Below, piece after piece: positions 36,984 to 46,635 of a stretch of 64,000 nucleotides of DNA. Location: contig JADJYE010000033.1 in NCBI GenBank assembly GCA_016719945.1, forward strand, positions 334,743 to 398,742. Reading direction: 5' to 3'. This DNA comes from Polyangiaceae bacterium (GTDB taxonomy: Bacteria > Myxococcota_A > Polyangia > Polyangiales > Polyangiaceae). The position numbers were made by a program, and so were the translations under genes. The notes below the pieces were generated by a model. That model saw nothing but the letters and a program-made list of their open reading frames with translations, was not told where the DNA came from and ran no database searches. Position 1 is the first letter of the stretch; the number at the start of each line of letters is the position of its first letter.

Positions 36984-39046
36984 AGCGACCCTCCTTCCGG
37001 TTCACCACGGCGGTAACGGAACGGCTCGCTCAGCACGACCAGCTTCATGAGCTCTCGCAGAGAGAGGTCCGACGCTCGGAACGCGTCGTCGGTGTCCTCG
37101 AGGTAGGTGCGGTCGCTCGTCCCCGGGGCGCGCCCGAGCGCGTAGGTGAAGACCTTCTCGACCGCGCACTGCGAGAGCCGCTCGTCGGCGGCGAGCATCG
37201 TGATGAACTCGCTCGGCGTCTGGAAGGTCTGCCCGTCGACCTCGCCGGAAGGGTCGACCGCGGTGCCCTTGTCCTCCAGGCGGAAGGCGCCGATGCCGTC
37301 GTAGTTCTCGAGCGCGAGGCCGAGGGGATCCATGACGGAGTGACACGACGCACACGCCGGATCGGCGCGGTGCGCGGCGAGCAGCTCCTTCTGGGTCTGC
37401 GCCTCGAGCGCAGCCGGGTCGAAGCCCTCGACGCCGGCCGGTGGGGGCGGCGGGGCGTCGCAGAGCAGGTTCTCGAGGATCCACTTGCCGCGCTTCACGG
37501 GCGAGGTGCGGTCGGGGTTGCTGGTGACGGTGAGCCACGCGCCCTGGCGCAGCAGCCCTCCGCGAGGCGCGGCGCCGACCGGGGCCCTGACGAGCTCGGG
37601 GCCGAACGTGCCGTCGATGCCGTAGTGCTCGGCCAGGCGGTCGTTCACGAAGACGTAGTCGGCGAGCAGCAGATCCTCGAGGGAGGCGCCGCCTTCTTGC
37701 AGCGTCTCGGCGAACAGCAGGTTGGTCTCGAGGCGCATCGCCTCGCGCAGCGGCTCATCGAACGTGGGGAACGCCGTGTACGTCGGTGAGCTGTCGGCGA
37801 GCGCGCGGACGAACAGCCACTGGCCGGCGAAGTTGTCGACGAGCGCCGCGCTCCGCGGGTCGTCCAGCATGCGCCCGACCTGGGCCGCGAGGACGTCGTC
37901 CTCGAGCAGGGCGCCCGAGCCCGCGAGCTCGAGCAGCTCGTCGTCTGGCATGCTGCTCCACAGGAAGTACGACAGCCGCGAGGCGAGCTCGAACGCGCCG
38001 AGCGGGTGGGCCGCAGGGGAGGTCGGGTCCTGGTCGATCTCGACCCGGAACAGGAAGTGCGGTGAGGTCAGCACCGCGCGCACGATCAGCTTGAGGCCTT
38101 CGGTCTCGTCGTCCCCCTGGGAGATCGCGAGGTCGTAGAGCGCGACCAGGCCGTCGATCTCGGTCTCCTCGAGCGGCCGGCGGAAGGCTCTGCGCCCGAA
38201 GCTCTCGACGATGTCTCGCACGCACTCGGCGCCCCCGGTCGCGGGCTCGCAGATCACGAGGCCCTCGCGCAGCGGGTTGTCGCCGGTCGCGCCGATCGGG
38301 CCCTCGACCTCGATCCAGTCGACCAGGAGGTTGCGATCCTCGCCCGTCACGTCGTCGTAGTAGTCGTTGAGGAACGACACCATGAACGACGTCGTCCCGG
38401 CGTCGAGCTCCAGCTCTTGCTCGAGGATCTGCGGCGTGGCCTCGGTGCCGGTGACGTCGAACGGGCCGAACGTCGCCGCGCCGACCATGATCGACAGCTG
38501 CGCGGCGTCGGGGCCCGCGGCCTGCTGCCACGCGCGCACCCTGACGCGGTAGGTGCCGGCGCTCGCGAGGGTCTGGGTGACGGTCACGTCGCCGTTCGAG
38601 AACAGGTTCCACGCGCCGCCGCTCTCGACCCCCACCGTGCCCCCGACCTCCTCGGCCTCGTAGCGATCGAGCTCCGAGAGCGCCCCGACCGTGAGCACGT
38701 CGTCCGCCAGGAGCTCCGCCGCGCGCTCGTACAGCTCGAGCTGCAGCGGGGAGATCGTGAGGGTGTCGGCGAGGTTGTCGAACCCGTACGCGTGGTCGTC
38801 CGTGGGGAAGTCGACGGCGGGCCGCAGGCCCGTGCCGAGCAGGTCGCGCACCGTGTTGTCGTACTCGGCGCGGTTGAGCCGGTGGATGGTCACGCGCCCG
38901 GGGTCTTCGCCCGACGGCGTGCCAGGGCCCGGCCCTTCGCCGTTGTCCCCGAGCTGTCCCGTGCAGCCGGCGACCGCCATGAGCCCCAGGGCTGCAATGG
39001 CGCCCCGGTAGCCAGCGCGCCTCCACCGTCCGACATCGCGCTCCAT
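36980..39046 (-). CDS. DUF1592/DUF1588/DUF1587/DUF1585 multi-domain lipoprotein
   Basis: 688 residues from ATG at 39046, chosen because it precedes a signal peptide ending LGLMAVAGC (lipobox). Domain order: DUF1587 (RLNRAEYDNTVRDLLG near residue 45), a carbohydrate-binding-like beta module (GTYRVRVRAWQQAAGPDAAQ), DUF1595 (SFGRRAFRRPLEETEIDGLV), DUF1592 (ASRLSYFLWSSMPDDELLE), DUF1588 (PRGGLLRQGAWLTVTSNPD, HRADPACASCHSVMDPLGL) and DUF1585 (VEKVFTYALGRAPG). The CASCH sequence is a c-type haem attachment motif. Stop overlaps the DUF1552 start, so the two are coupled. Domain names follow the known planctomycete architecture. Confidence 0.9.
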   Translation of the reverse strand: MERDVGRWRRAGYRGAIAALGLMAVAGCTGQLGDNGEGPGPGTPSGEDPGRVTIHRLNRAEYDNTVRDLLGTGLRPAVDFPTDDHAYGFDNLADTLTISPLQLELYERAAELLADDVLTVGALSELDRYEAEEVGGTVGVESGGAWNLFSNGDVTVTQTLASAGTYRVRVRAWQQAAGPDAAQLSIMVGAATFGPFDVTGTEATPQILEQELELDAGTTSFMVSFLNDYYDDVTGEDRNLLVDWIEVEGPIGATGDNPLREGLVICEPATGGAECVRDIVESFGRRAFRRPLEETEIDGLVALYDLAISQGDDETEGLKLIVRAVLTSPHFLFRVEIDQDPTSPAAHPLGAFELASRLSYFLWSSMPDDELLELAGSGALLEDDVLAAQVGRMLDDPRSAALVDNFAGQWLFVRALADSSPTYTAFPTFDEPLREAMRLETNLLFAETLQEGGASLEDLLLADYVFVNDRLAEHYGIDGTFGPELVRAPVGAAPRGGLLRQGAWLTVTSNPDRTSPVKRGKWILENLLCDAPPPPPAGVEGFDPAALEAQTQKELLAAHRADPACASCHSVMDPLGLALENYDGIGAFRLEDKGTAVDPSGEVDGQTFQTPSEFITMLAADERLSQCAVEKVFTYALGRAPGTSDRTYLEDTDDAFRASDLSLRELMKLVVLSEPFRYRRGEPEGGSL

Positions 39047-39128
39047 GCCGTAATGATACCGGCACGCGCTCAACGTCACCTAGCGTTACCGCGGACGACA
39101 GAAGGTTACAGCACCAACGATTTCACGC

Positions 39129-41836
39129 TCATCCGTGCGCCTCGGCCCACGAGCGGCCCCAGCCCACGTCGACCACCAGCGGCACGTCCAGCGCGACGAC
39201 GCTCTCCATGACGCTACGGATCTTCTGCGCCGCTTCCTCCGCGAGCTCCGCCGGGACCTCGAAATCGAGCTCGTCGTGGACCGTGAGCACCATCCGCGCG
39301 CCCTTCACCACCGGGTCGCGCAGCTTCACCATCGCCAGCTTGAGGATGTCCGCGGCGGTGCCTTGGATGGGGGTGTTCTGGGCGATGCGCTCGGCGTACG
39401 CGCGGCGCATGCGATCCGAGTTGTGCAGATCGGGCAGCACGCGCAGCCGGCCGAGGATGGTGCGCACGCGGCCTTCGCGCTTGGCCTCCTCGAGGGTGCG
39501 GGTCATGAACGCGGTGACGCCTTTGTAGCGCTCGAAGTAGGCTTCGATGAAGGCGGCCGCTTGCTTGCGCGGGATGTCGAGGCGCTTCGCGAGGGCTGTC
39601 TCGCCCATGCCGTAGATGACGCCGAAGTTGATGGTCTTGCTCTTGCGGCGCATGTCGTCGGTCACGCCGTCGGCGGCGACGCCGAACACCTCCATCGCCG
39701 TGCGCACGTGGATGTCCTGGCCGGTGCGGAAGGCCTCCACCATGACCGGGTCGCGCGAGAGGTGGGCGAGCACGCGCAGCTCGATCTGCGAGTAGTCGGC
39801 GCTCAAAAAGACGCAGCCCGGCGGGGCGATGAACGCCTTGCGGATCTCGCGCCCGAGGGCGGTTCGGATCGGGATGTTCTGCAGGTTGGGCTCTTCGCTC
39901 GAGATGCGGCCGGTCGCCGCGACCGCCTGGCGCCAGTGCCCGTGGATGCGGCCGGTCTTGGGCAGGATGAGCCTCGGCAGGGCGTCGACGTAGGTGCTCT
40001 TCAGCTTGGCGATCGCGCGGTGCTCGAGGATCACGCCGGGCAGCGGGTGCTCGTCGGCGATCGCCTCCAGCGCCTCGGCGTCGGTGCTGCGCGCGGTCTT
40101 GGTGCGTTTGGTCGCCTTCAGGCCGAGCTCGTCGAAGAGGATCGTCTCGAGCTGCCGGGGGGAGCCCACGTTGAGGTCGGGGTGGCCCGAGGCCGCGCGC
40201 GCCTTCTCCTCAAGCTGGACGAGCTCCTTCGCCATCAGCTCGCCGAGCTGGTCGAGCACGGAGGTGTCGACCAGGACGCCGCGCAGCTCGAGATCCGCGA
40301 GGACGCTCGACAGGGGCAGCTCCAGGTCCCGCAGCAGGCCCAGCACCTCGGCCTCTCGCAGGCGCTCGCTCTGTCGCTCGGCGAGGCGCAGCACGGCGTC
40401 CGCGAAGGGCCCGGCCCACGCGCTGGCCTCGTCGACCTCGACGTGCTCGAGGGAGGGCACCGGCTTGCCGCGCTGCTTGGGCGCGATGGCCTCGAACTTC
40501 CCGAGCTTGATGCCCGCGTCGCGCTCCGCGACCGTGACCAGCGCGTGGTCGACCTCGGGGTCGAGCAGGTAGCTCGCGAGCATCGCGTCGTGGGCGACCC
40601 CGCGCAGCGCCAGATCGTGCCGCGCGAGCACGACCTCGGCGCGCTTCACGTCGTGGCCGAGCTTCGCGATCGACGCGTCCTCGAGAATGGGGCCAAGCAC
40701 GTCGGCGATCTCGCGCAGCGAGAGCTGCTTCGGAGCGCCGAGGGTGCGGTGGCCGAGCGGCACGTAGAAGCTCGCGCCCTCCTTCACCGCGAGGCTCAGG
40801 CCGCAGATGCCGCAGCGCATGGCGTCCTCCGGGGTCGAGTGGAGCACGAGCGCCAGCCGACCCGCGCGCCTCGCGTCCTCGGCGACGGCGCGCAGCGCGT
40901 CGACGTCGAGGATGGTCTCGTTGTGGACCTTTACCGCCACCGTCTGCACCTTCTGCTCGCGAGGCAGCGCCGCGAGCTGGCGAGTGAAGCCGAGCTCGGT
41001 GAACAGCGCGCGCAGCTGCTCGACGTCGCCGCCGTCGTACAGCAGGGCCTGCTTGTCGAGCGTGACGGGCGCGTCTTCCTTCAGGGTCACCAGCTGCTGC
41101 GAGAGCCGCGCCTCTGCCTCGTTGTCGATCAGGCTCTGCTTGATGCGGGCCTTCTTCACCTCGGACACGCGTCGGTAGAGCTCGTCGAGAGAGCCGAACT
41201 CCGAGAGCAGCTCAGCGGCCGTCTTCAGGCCCACGCTCGGCACGCCCGGGACGTTGTCGGAGGTGTCACCGACCAGCGCCAGGAGATCGCGGAGCCGCGC
41301 GGGGGGGACTCCGAACTTGTGCTCGACCTCGGGCGGGCCGTACACGCGGTCGCGCATCGCGTCCCACATGACGCAGCCGTCGCCGACGAGCTGCATGAGG
41401 TCTTTGTCCGCGCTCGCGATGACGACCTTGAGGCCGCTCTGCAGCGCCTGGCGGACGAGCGTTGCGATCACGTCGTCGGCCTCGCAGCCGGGGGCGCTCA
41501 GCGTGGGGATGCGGTACGCCTCGACGATCTGCTTGCAGCGCTCCATCTGGATGGAGAGGTCGGGCGGGGCAGGGGGCGGTGCGCTTTGTAGCGAGGGTCG
41601 AGCTCGTCCCGGAAGTTGGAGCCGCTCTCCATCGCGACCGCGAGCAGCATCGGCCTCCGCTCCTCGATCAGCTTGGCGATCATCTGCAGCGTGCCGTACG
41701 TCGCGTGGGTGGGCTCGCCCTTCGCGTTCTGCAGGGGAGCGATCGCGTGGTACGCGCGGAAGACGTAACCCGACAGATCGATCAGGTAGAGGACGTCGGG
41801 GCTGCCCGCGGGGGGGAGCTCGGTGGGCCGTGTCAT
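39129..41836 (-). CDS. polA: DNA polymerase I
   Basis: About 902 residues. 5' nuclease domain: LYLIDLSGYVFRAYHA, CEADDVIATL, SADKDLMQLVGD, GDTSDNVPGVPSVGLKTAA. Polymerase domain: motif A ADYSQIELRVLAHLS, motif B RRKSKTINFGVIYGMG, motif C VLTVHDELDFEVP. The 3'-5' exonuclease domain is present as a fold but seems dead: Exo I DTE is replaced within ALVLHSTPEDA, and Exo II Asp in KLGHDVKRAEVVL is Ala, so no proofreading is predicted. One frame change near 41585, in a G/C-rich run, separates the first 85 residues; it looks like a base-count error. ATG at 41836 overlaps the stop of the upstream lipoprotein (ATGA). Confidence 0.95.
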
Positions 41837-42306
41837 GGCGAGCTCTTGGCCGGCAGCTTGGCGATGCAAGCGCGGAAGGCGGTGCACTCTTTCTCGGCGA
41901 GGCACGCCTCGGTGGGCGCCACGGCGTCGTCCGCGGCGCCGCTCGGCGGAGCCTTCGCGCACGCCTCGGCGCACGTCTTCTCGACCGTCGGCTGATCGGC
42001 GCGGGCCTTCTCGAGCGCGGCCAGGTCGCTGGGCTCGCCCGACTTCGCGAGGGACTCGGCGCGCTCCAGGCCGCAGGCCGCGCTGCGCTTGCAGAGCCGA
42101 TCGCAGAACGCCTTGGCGTCGAACGACGCCGCGCTGGAGGTGGGCGCGGTCGACGGGGCCTGGCGCGCGACGCTCCCGCTCGGAGCGGGCTTGCCGCCAG
42201 ACGCCGAGCCCGTGGGCGCCGCCTGCTCCCCGTCTCCGCAAGCGGCGAGCGCCGACAACCCCGCGAGCCACGCCGCGAACCGCAACGCCCCCAGACCCAT
42301 CGCCAT
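41833..42306 (-). CDS. Cys-rich lipoprotein
   Basis: 157 residues from ATG at 42306. Signal peptide LAGLSALAAC with lipobox, an Ala/Ser/Pro linker, then a compact helical domain with eight Cys: FCDRLCKRSAACG, KTCAEACAKAP, EACLAEKECTAFRACI. Cys pairs spaced three or four apart on helices suggest a disulfide-stapled hairpin. It overlaps polA by four bases, an odd partnership for a surface lipoprotein. No family recognised. Confidence 0.68.
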   Translation of the reverse strand: MAMGLGALRFAAWLAGLSALAACGDGEQAAPTGSASGGKPAPSGSVARQAPSTAPTSSAASFDAKAFCDRLCKRSAACGLERAESLAKSGEPSDLAALEKARADQPTVEKTCAEACAKAPPSGAADDAVAPTEACLAEKECTAFRACIAKLPAKSSP

Positions 42307-42361
42307 GACCGTGGCTCTATCACGAGGGGCGCGGGGCCGAAAACCGGCTACGATCGCGTTC

Positions 42362-43141
42362 ATGCGAAGCGGAAACCTCCTCTGGGTGGGGATGGCGGTG
42401 GGGCTGGTCGCGATCGCGCCGGCGCGCGACACGTCGGCGTGCGGCAACGAGGTCGAGCTGCGGCTCACGCCCGCGAAGCTCGTCGCCGACGGCGAGAAGC
42501 TCATCGCGGAGGGCAAGGCGCGCGGCGCGATGGACCACGTGAGGGCTGGGCTCAACAACGGGCAGCCGCTCAAGTTCGGCGAGAACGGGCTCATCGATCG
42601 CGGCCTGATCGTGGCCGCGCGGGCGGTCGTCCGCTCGGACGGCGAGCTCGAGATGTTGAAGGGCACCCACGTCGACGCGAAGAAGGAGGCCCCGCCGGTG
42701 GAGGGTGGGCCGACCCAGCGGGTCAAGAACCTGAGCGGCGCGCTGGAGACGCTGAAGGCGGCGGCCGCCAAGAAGGGCGACGACCCCGTCGCGCAGACCG
42801 ATCTCGGCGAGGCGCTCGCGCGCATCCCGGGCCAGGAGGCGGAGGCGAAGAAGATCCTCGAGGCCCTCGAGGACAAGGGCGTGATGGCCAGCGCCTGGGG
42901 CTACGCCGCCCTCGCGCAGCTGCGCGCGCAAACGAATCGAGAGCAGCCCTCGTGGCTCTCCGCGGCCCTCGTCGCGAGCGAGCAAGCGCCACGCACCGTG
43001 GCGCTCGAGCGCTGCTCCAAGATGGCCGCGCGCAAGGAGATCTGCACCGGCGAGAAGCTCGCCGACGCGATGACGAAGGTGCCGCTGCCGCCTTCAGAGA
43101 TGAGCCGTTCGCGGGGTCGGGGCCTCGACTCGCGCGAATGA
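42362..43141 (+). CDS. Exported protein, TPR-like
   Basis: 259 residues. ATG at 42362, signal peptide LLWVGMAVGLVAIAPARDTSA, then VELRLTPAKLVADGEKLIAEGKARGAMDHVRAGL and later SGALETLKAAAAKKGDDPVAQTDLGEALARI, helical repeats with TPR-like spacing. Divergent from the 41833-42306 gene across 55 bases and followed, four bases after its stop, by the cytochrome gene. Function unknown. Confidence 0.65.
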   Translation: MRSGNLLWVGMAVGLVAIAPARDTSACGNEVELRLTPAKLVADGEKLIAEGKARGAMDHVRAGLNNGQPLKFGENGLIDRGLIVAARAVVRSDGELEMLKGTHVDAKKEAPPVEGGPTQRVKNLSGALETLKAAAAKKGDDPVAQTDLGEALARIPGQEAEAKKILEALEDKGVMASAWGYAALAQLRAQTNREQPSWLSAALVASEQAPRTVALERCSKMAARKEICTGEKLADAMTKVPLPPSEMSRSRGRGLDSRE

Positions 43142-43145
43142 AAGG

Positions 43146-44429
43146 GTGCTGAGGCAGTCACTTCCATTGGCGTCACCGCTCATCGCGGCGATGCTCGTCG
43201 CGGCGGTCTTGGGGGGCTCGGGCGCGTGCTCGTCCGATCACGCGCCGAACGCCGCGGGGAGCGCCGCGAGCGCGCGGCCGAGCGCGGCGCCCAGCGAAGC
43301 CGCGTCGTCTGCTGCGACGTCTGGCCTTCAGGCGGCGCCCCTCGACGGCGCCGCGCTGCTCGCGAGGTTTCAGTGCGCGCGCTGCCACGACGGTACGGGC
43401 GAGGCGGCGGTCGCGCCCGAGAAGCACTGCGCCAAGTGCCACGAGGCGATCGGCGATGGCACGTTCAAGGCGCCGGCCGACGCGCTCGCCGACTGGAAGC
43501 CGCACGTGATGCACCTTCGGTTCGTCCCCTCGCTGAGCGGCGTGGGGCGCCTGGTGAAGACCGAGTGGGCGGCGCGCTACATCGCTGAGCCCTTCGATCT
43601 GCGCCCCGACTGTCACCCCCAGATGCCGCGCCTCGCGATCGCGCCGGAAGAGGCCGAGGCGATCGCCGCGCACCTCGCGGGCTCTGCGGCGGCGGCGGGC
43701 CCAGCTCCGAGCGGGAGCCTGACGCGCGGCCGGCAGCTGTTCGAGCAAAAGACCTGCTCGACGTGCCACGTCTACTCGGGAGCCGGAACGCCCCCGCCGC
43801 TCGCGATGGACCCGCTGAAGACGCCTCGGGATCGCGCGCTGGCCCCGGATCTCAGGTTCGCGCGCGAGCGTCTGGTGCCGGGGAACGTCGCCGCGTACCT
43901 GCTCGATCCGAAGAGCGTGAAGCCGGACGCCGCGATGCCCAAGCTGCAGCTCTCGGCCGAGGAGGCGAGCGACCTCGCGACGTTCGTGCTCCAGGCACCG
44001 CTCGCCGACGTGCGTCCGGCCGACGCTCCCCGCAGGCTCCCGGTCCTCGAGCGGGCCGTGGGCTATGACGAGGTCGCCAGCCGAGTGCTCCACAAGATCT
44101 GCTGGCACTGCCACTCCCAGCCCGACTACGCGCGCGGAGACGGCGGGCCTGGAAACACCGGGGGGTTTGGGTTCACGGCGCGCAGGCTCGACCTCTCCAG
44201 CTATGAGTCCATCGCGTCGGGGTACGTCGACCTGCGCGGAGAGCGGCGGAGCCTGTTCTCGAAGGCGCCCGACGGCGAGCCGATGTTGCTGAGCGTGCTG
44301 CTCGCGAGGCAGCGAGAGGCGGCCGGCGTGGCTGGGGAGCCCCGCGGGATGCCGCTCGGCCTTCCGCCCCTGCCCCCCGAGGACATCCAGCTGATCGAGA
44401 CGTGGATCTCTCAAGGGCACCCGCGCTGA
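43146..44429 (+). CDS. Multi-haem c-type cytochrome, probable lipoprotein
   Basis: 427 residues from GTG at 43146 (ATG at 43191 is a shorter option). Signal segment LVAAVLGGSGAC with a possible lipobox, then four CXXCH haem-attachment motifs: CARCH near residue 77, CAKCH near 97, CSTCH near 203 and CWHCH near 319. The regions around them (RGRQLFEQKTCSTCH, VAAYLLDPKSVKPDAAMP, LSAEEASDLATFVL) match class I cytochrome c folds, probably two or three domains. Acts in the periplasm or outer membrane electron flow; partner unknown. Confidence 0.87.
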   Translation: MLRQSLPLASPLIAAMLVAAVLGGSGACSSDHAPNAAGSAASARPSAAPSEAASSAATSGLQAAPLDGAALLARFQCARCHDGTGEAAVAPEKHCAKCHEAIGDGTFKAPADALADWKPHVMHLRFVPSLSGVGRLVKTEWAARYIAEPFDLRPDCHPQMPRLAIAPEEAEAIAAHLAGSAAAAGPAPSGSLTRGRQLFEQKTCSTCHVYSGAGTPPPLAMDPLKTPRDRALAPDLRFARERLVPGNVAAYLLDPKSVKPDAAMPKLQLSAEEASDLATFVLQAPLADVRPADAPRRLPVLERAVGYDEVASRVLHKICWHCHSQPDYARGDGGPGNTGGFGFTARRLDLSSYESIASGYVDLRGERRSLFSKAPDGEPMLLSVLLARQREAAGVAGEPRGMPLGLPPLPPEDIQLIETWISQGHPR

Positions 44430-44470
44430 CCCTTGCGTCCGCGTGCCCCGGTCGGTCACTCTCCATCGCC

Positions 44471-44923
44471 ATGGCCGCCGAAGACTCGAAGCCGAACGAC
44501 GAGGAAGACGCCCCGAAGGAGACGTCGCTCGCCGAGCTCGCACGCCTCGCCCGCGAACGCATGGGCCCCGAGCCCGACTTCGCCACGCCGGCGGCGCTGA
44601 GCACGCTCGCCGCCGTGGTGAGGGACCTGAAGGGGATGCCGCAGCTCACCGTCTCGCGCGAGCACAAACATCGGCTGCGCCTCGGTCGTCGCGGCAAGGT
44701 CGGCTCGCTGGGCCTCGAGTACCACCCCAAGATCCACGCGCTCGAGCTCGGCTTCCTCAACTGGCCGGGCCTCGATCCGACCTCGATGAAGGTCTACCGC
44801 TACACGTTCGACAAGGAGAAGGGCGCCGCCGGCGAGTGGCACCGCATGGACGACGGCGGCGAGTTCATCGAGGACGTGCGGGACGCGCTCTCGAAGCTGT
44901 ACCCCGAGCTCGGGCAGCTGTAA
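44471..44923 (+). CDS. Conserved-looking protein of unknown function
   Basis: 150 residues from ATG at 44471. Acidic N-terminus (SKPNDEEDAPKETSLAELA), then a mixed alpha/beta domain: MPQLTVSREHKHRLRLGRRG, LGLEYHPKIHALELGFLNWP, MKVYRYTFDKEKGAAGEWH, DDGGEFIEDVRDALSKLYPEL. No signal peptide or known motif. Same strand as, and 13 bases before, the flavoprotein gene. Confidence 0.65.
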   Translation: MAAEDSKPNDEEDAPKETSLAELARLARERMGPEPDFATPAALSTLAAVVRDLKGMPQLTVSREHKHRLRLGRRGKVGSLGLEYHPKIHALELGFLNWPGLDPTSMKVYRYTFDKEKGAAGEWHRMDDGGEFIEDVRDALSKLYPELGQL

Positions 44924-44936
44924 TTGCCCGGCGGTC

Positions 44937-46523
44937 GTGCAGCCCATCTACATCGTCTTCGGGACAGAGTCGGGGAACGCCCAGGGGCTCGCCGATCGAG
45001 CCAAGGAGGCGCTCGAGAAGGCGGGCCTCGCCTGCAGGGTCGTCGACATGCTCGACGTCGCCCAGGACGGCCTGACCGAGCTCGAGACCCTGCTCGTGAT
45101 CACCAGCACGTACGGCAACGGTGATCCGCCTTCGAACGCGGAGGCCATTCACGCTTTCTTGATGAAGAAGTGCGGGCCGCGGCCGAACATGCGCTTCAGC
45201 GTGTGCGGGCTGGGCGACACGACGTACGAGCGCTTCGCGCAGTGCGGGAAGGACTTCGACCGGCGGCTCGGCGAGCTCGGCGCGACGCGCCTGGTCGACC
45301 GCCAAGACTGCGACGTCGACTACGAGGTGCCCTTCGAAGCCTGGCTCGGCAAGGTCGTCCACGCGCTGACTGCGCTGATCGGCGCGTCGACCGCGCGGCC
45401 CGAAGGCGAGCTCGCCCCTCACGTCGTCTCCCAGCGCGCCGATCTCCCGGGGACGCGCCGCAACCCGGTGTCCGCGCGGGTGCTCGAGAACCGCAACCTC
45501 AACGGCCCCGGCTCGACCAAGGAGACGCGCCACTTCGTGCTCTCGACCGAGGGCCTGCCGCTCGCCCATGAGCTCGGCGACTGCATCGGCCTGTGGCCCG
45601 TGAACGGCCCCGAGCTGGTTCGAGCGGCGCTCGACGCGACCGGCCTCGGGGCCGACGCCGAGGTGCGCTACCAAGACCAGGTGCGGCCGCTCGCCGAGCT
45701 GCTCGCCCGCCGGCTCGATCTGCAAGAGCCGGACGTCCGGCTCATCGATCGCGTGCTGGGGACGACGACGGCCGAGGCGCGACAGGCGGCTTCACGCGAC
45801 CACCACGTCCTCGATCTGCTCGCGGCGAGCCGCGGCGCGTGGACGGCCGACGAGCTCTTGCACCACCTGAGGCCGCTCGCGCCGCGCCTGTACTCGGTGG
45901 CGTCGAGCCCGCGGGTGCACCCTGGCGAGGTGCACCTCTTGATCGACATCGTGCGCTACGAGCTCGGCGCGCGCCCACGGATGGGCGTCGCGTCGAGGTT
46001 CATCGTCGACCACGCCCCCGCGGGGTCGGTCGTCGACGTGTTCGTGCAGCCTGCCCCTGGCTTTCGTCTGTGCGACGCCGCCCGCGACATCGTCATGATC
46101 GGGCCGGGCACCGGCGTCGCGCCGTTCCGAGGGTTCCTCGAGGAGCGAGCGCGCACGCGCGGCCCGGGGCGGAGCTGGCTCTTCTACGGCGCGCGCAACC
46201 GCGCGACCGACCACGTCTACGAGGCAGACCTCCAGCGCTTCCTCGACGCGGGCGTGCTGACCCACCTCGACGTCGCGTTCTCGCGAGACCAGGCCGACAA
46301 GGTCTATGTGCAGCACCGGCTCGCGGAGCACGCCGAAGAGGTCGCCGCGTGGATCCGCGGCGGCGCGACCGTCTACGTCTGCGGCGACGCGAAGCGCATG
46401 GCCCCCGACGTCCACGCCGCGCTCGCGTCGTTGCTGGGCGCGGGGAAGGGGGGGCTCGAGTCGGGTGCGAAGGAGCTCGACGCGCTCGCGGCCGAGGGGC
46501 GCTACGTCCGGGATGTGTACTGA
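44937..46523 (+). CDS. CysJ-like NADPH diflavin reductase
   Basis: 528 residues from GTG at 44937. Order: flavodoxin domain with FMN loop VFGTESGNAQGLADRA, TSTYGNGDPPSNA and CGLGDTTYERF; connecting domain; FAD domain with PRLYSVASSPRVHPGEVHLL (RxYS motif) and ASRFIVDHAPAG; NADPH domain with MIGPGTGVAPFRGFLEER, WLFYGARN and VYVCGDAKRMAPDV, ending EGRYVRDVY. This is the architecture of sulfite reductase flavoprotein and cytochrome P450 reductase. No CysI haemoprotein is nearby, so the electron acceptor is unknown. Confidence 0.9.
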   Translation: MQPIYIVFGTESGNAQGLADRAKEALEKAGLACRVVDMLDVAQDGLTELETLLVITSTYGNGDPPSNAEAIHAFLMKKCGPRPNMRFSVCGLGDTTYERFAQCGKDFDRRLGELGATRLVDRQDCDVDYEVPFEAWLGKVVHALTALIGASTARPEGELAPHVVSQRADLPGTRRNPVSARVLENRNLNGPGSTKETRHFVLSTEGLPLAHELGDCIGLWPVNGPELVRAALDATGLGADAEVRYQDQVRPLAELLARRLDLQEPDVRLIDRVLGTTTAEARQAASRDHHVLDLLAASRGAWTADELLHHLRPLAPRLYSVASSPRVHPGEVHLLIDIVRYELGARPRMGVASRFIVDHAPAGSVVDVFVQPAPGFRLCDAARDIVMIGPGTGVAPFRGFLEERARTRGPGRSWLFYGARNRATDHVYEADLQRFLDAGVLTHLDVAFSRDQADKVYVQHRLAEHAEEVAAWIRGGATVYVCGDAKRMAPDVHAALASLLGAGKGGLESGAKELDALAAEGRYVRDVY

Positions 46524-46597
46524 CGCGCTGAGGGCCAACGCGAGGCCGGCTGACGCGACGTGGCTCGCCGCGACGGGCACTGAAAGGACGGCGAGCG

Positions 46598-46625
46598 TTG
46601 ACACGGCCCCCTGGTCGGGTATGTT
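46598..46625 (+). promoter_or_regulatory. Sigma70-like promoter for the small basic gene and rpsT
   Basis: TTGACA (46598-46603), 16 bases, then TATGTT (46620-46625), the best housekeeping promoter match noticed in this GC-rich window. A start about seven bases downstream would fall at 46632, almost on the ATG at 46636, so the first message would have next to no leader. It most likely serves rpsT. Confidence 0.55.
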
Positions 46626-46635
46626 GCCGCCCCCC

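Noticed and set aside
23025..39090. Shared 12-mer ACCTAGCGTTAC at 23025 and 39079 as a possible operator
   Set aside because: Many 12-base matches are expected by chance in 64 kb; no symmetry and different positions relative to genes.
39135..41591. An 818-codon plus-strand open frame opposite polA
   Set aside because: It mirrors polA codons, has no domain or ribosome-binding site, and its composition is that of antisense shadow.
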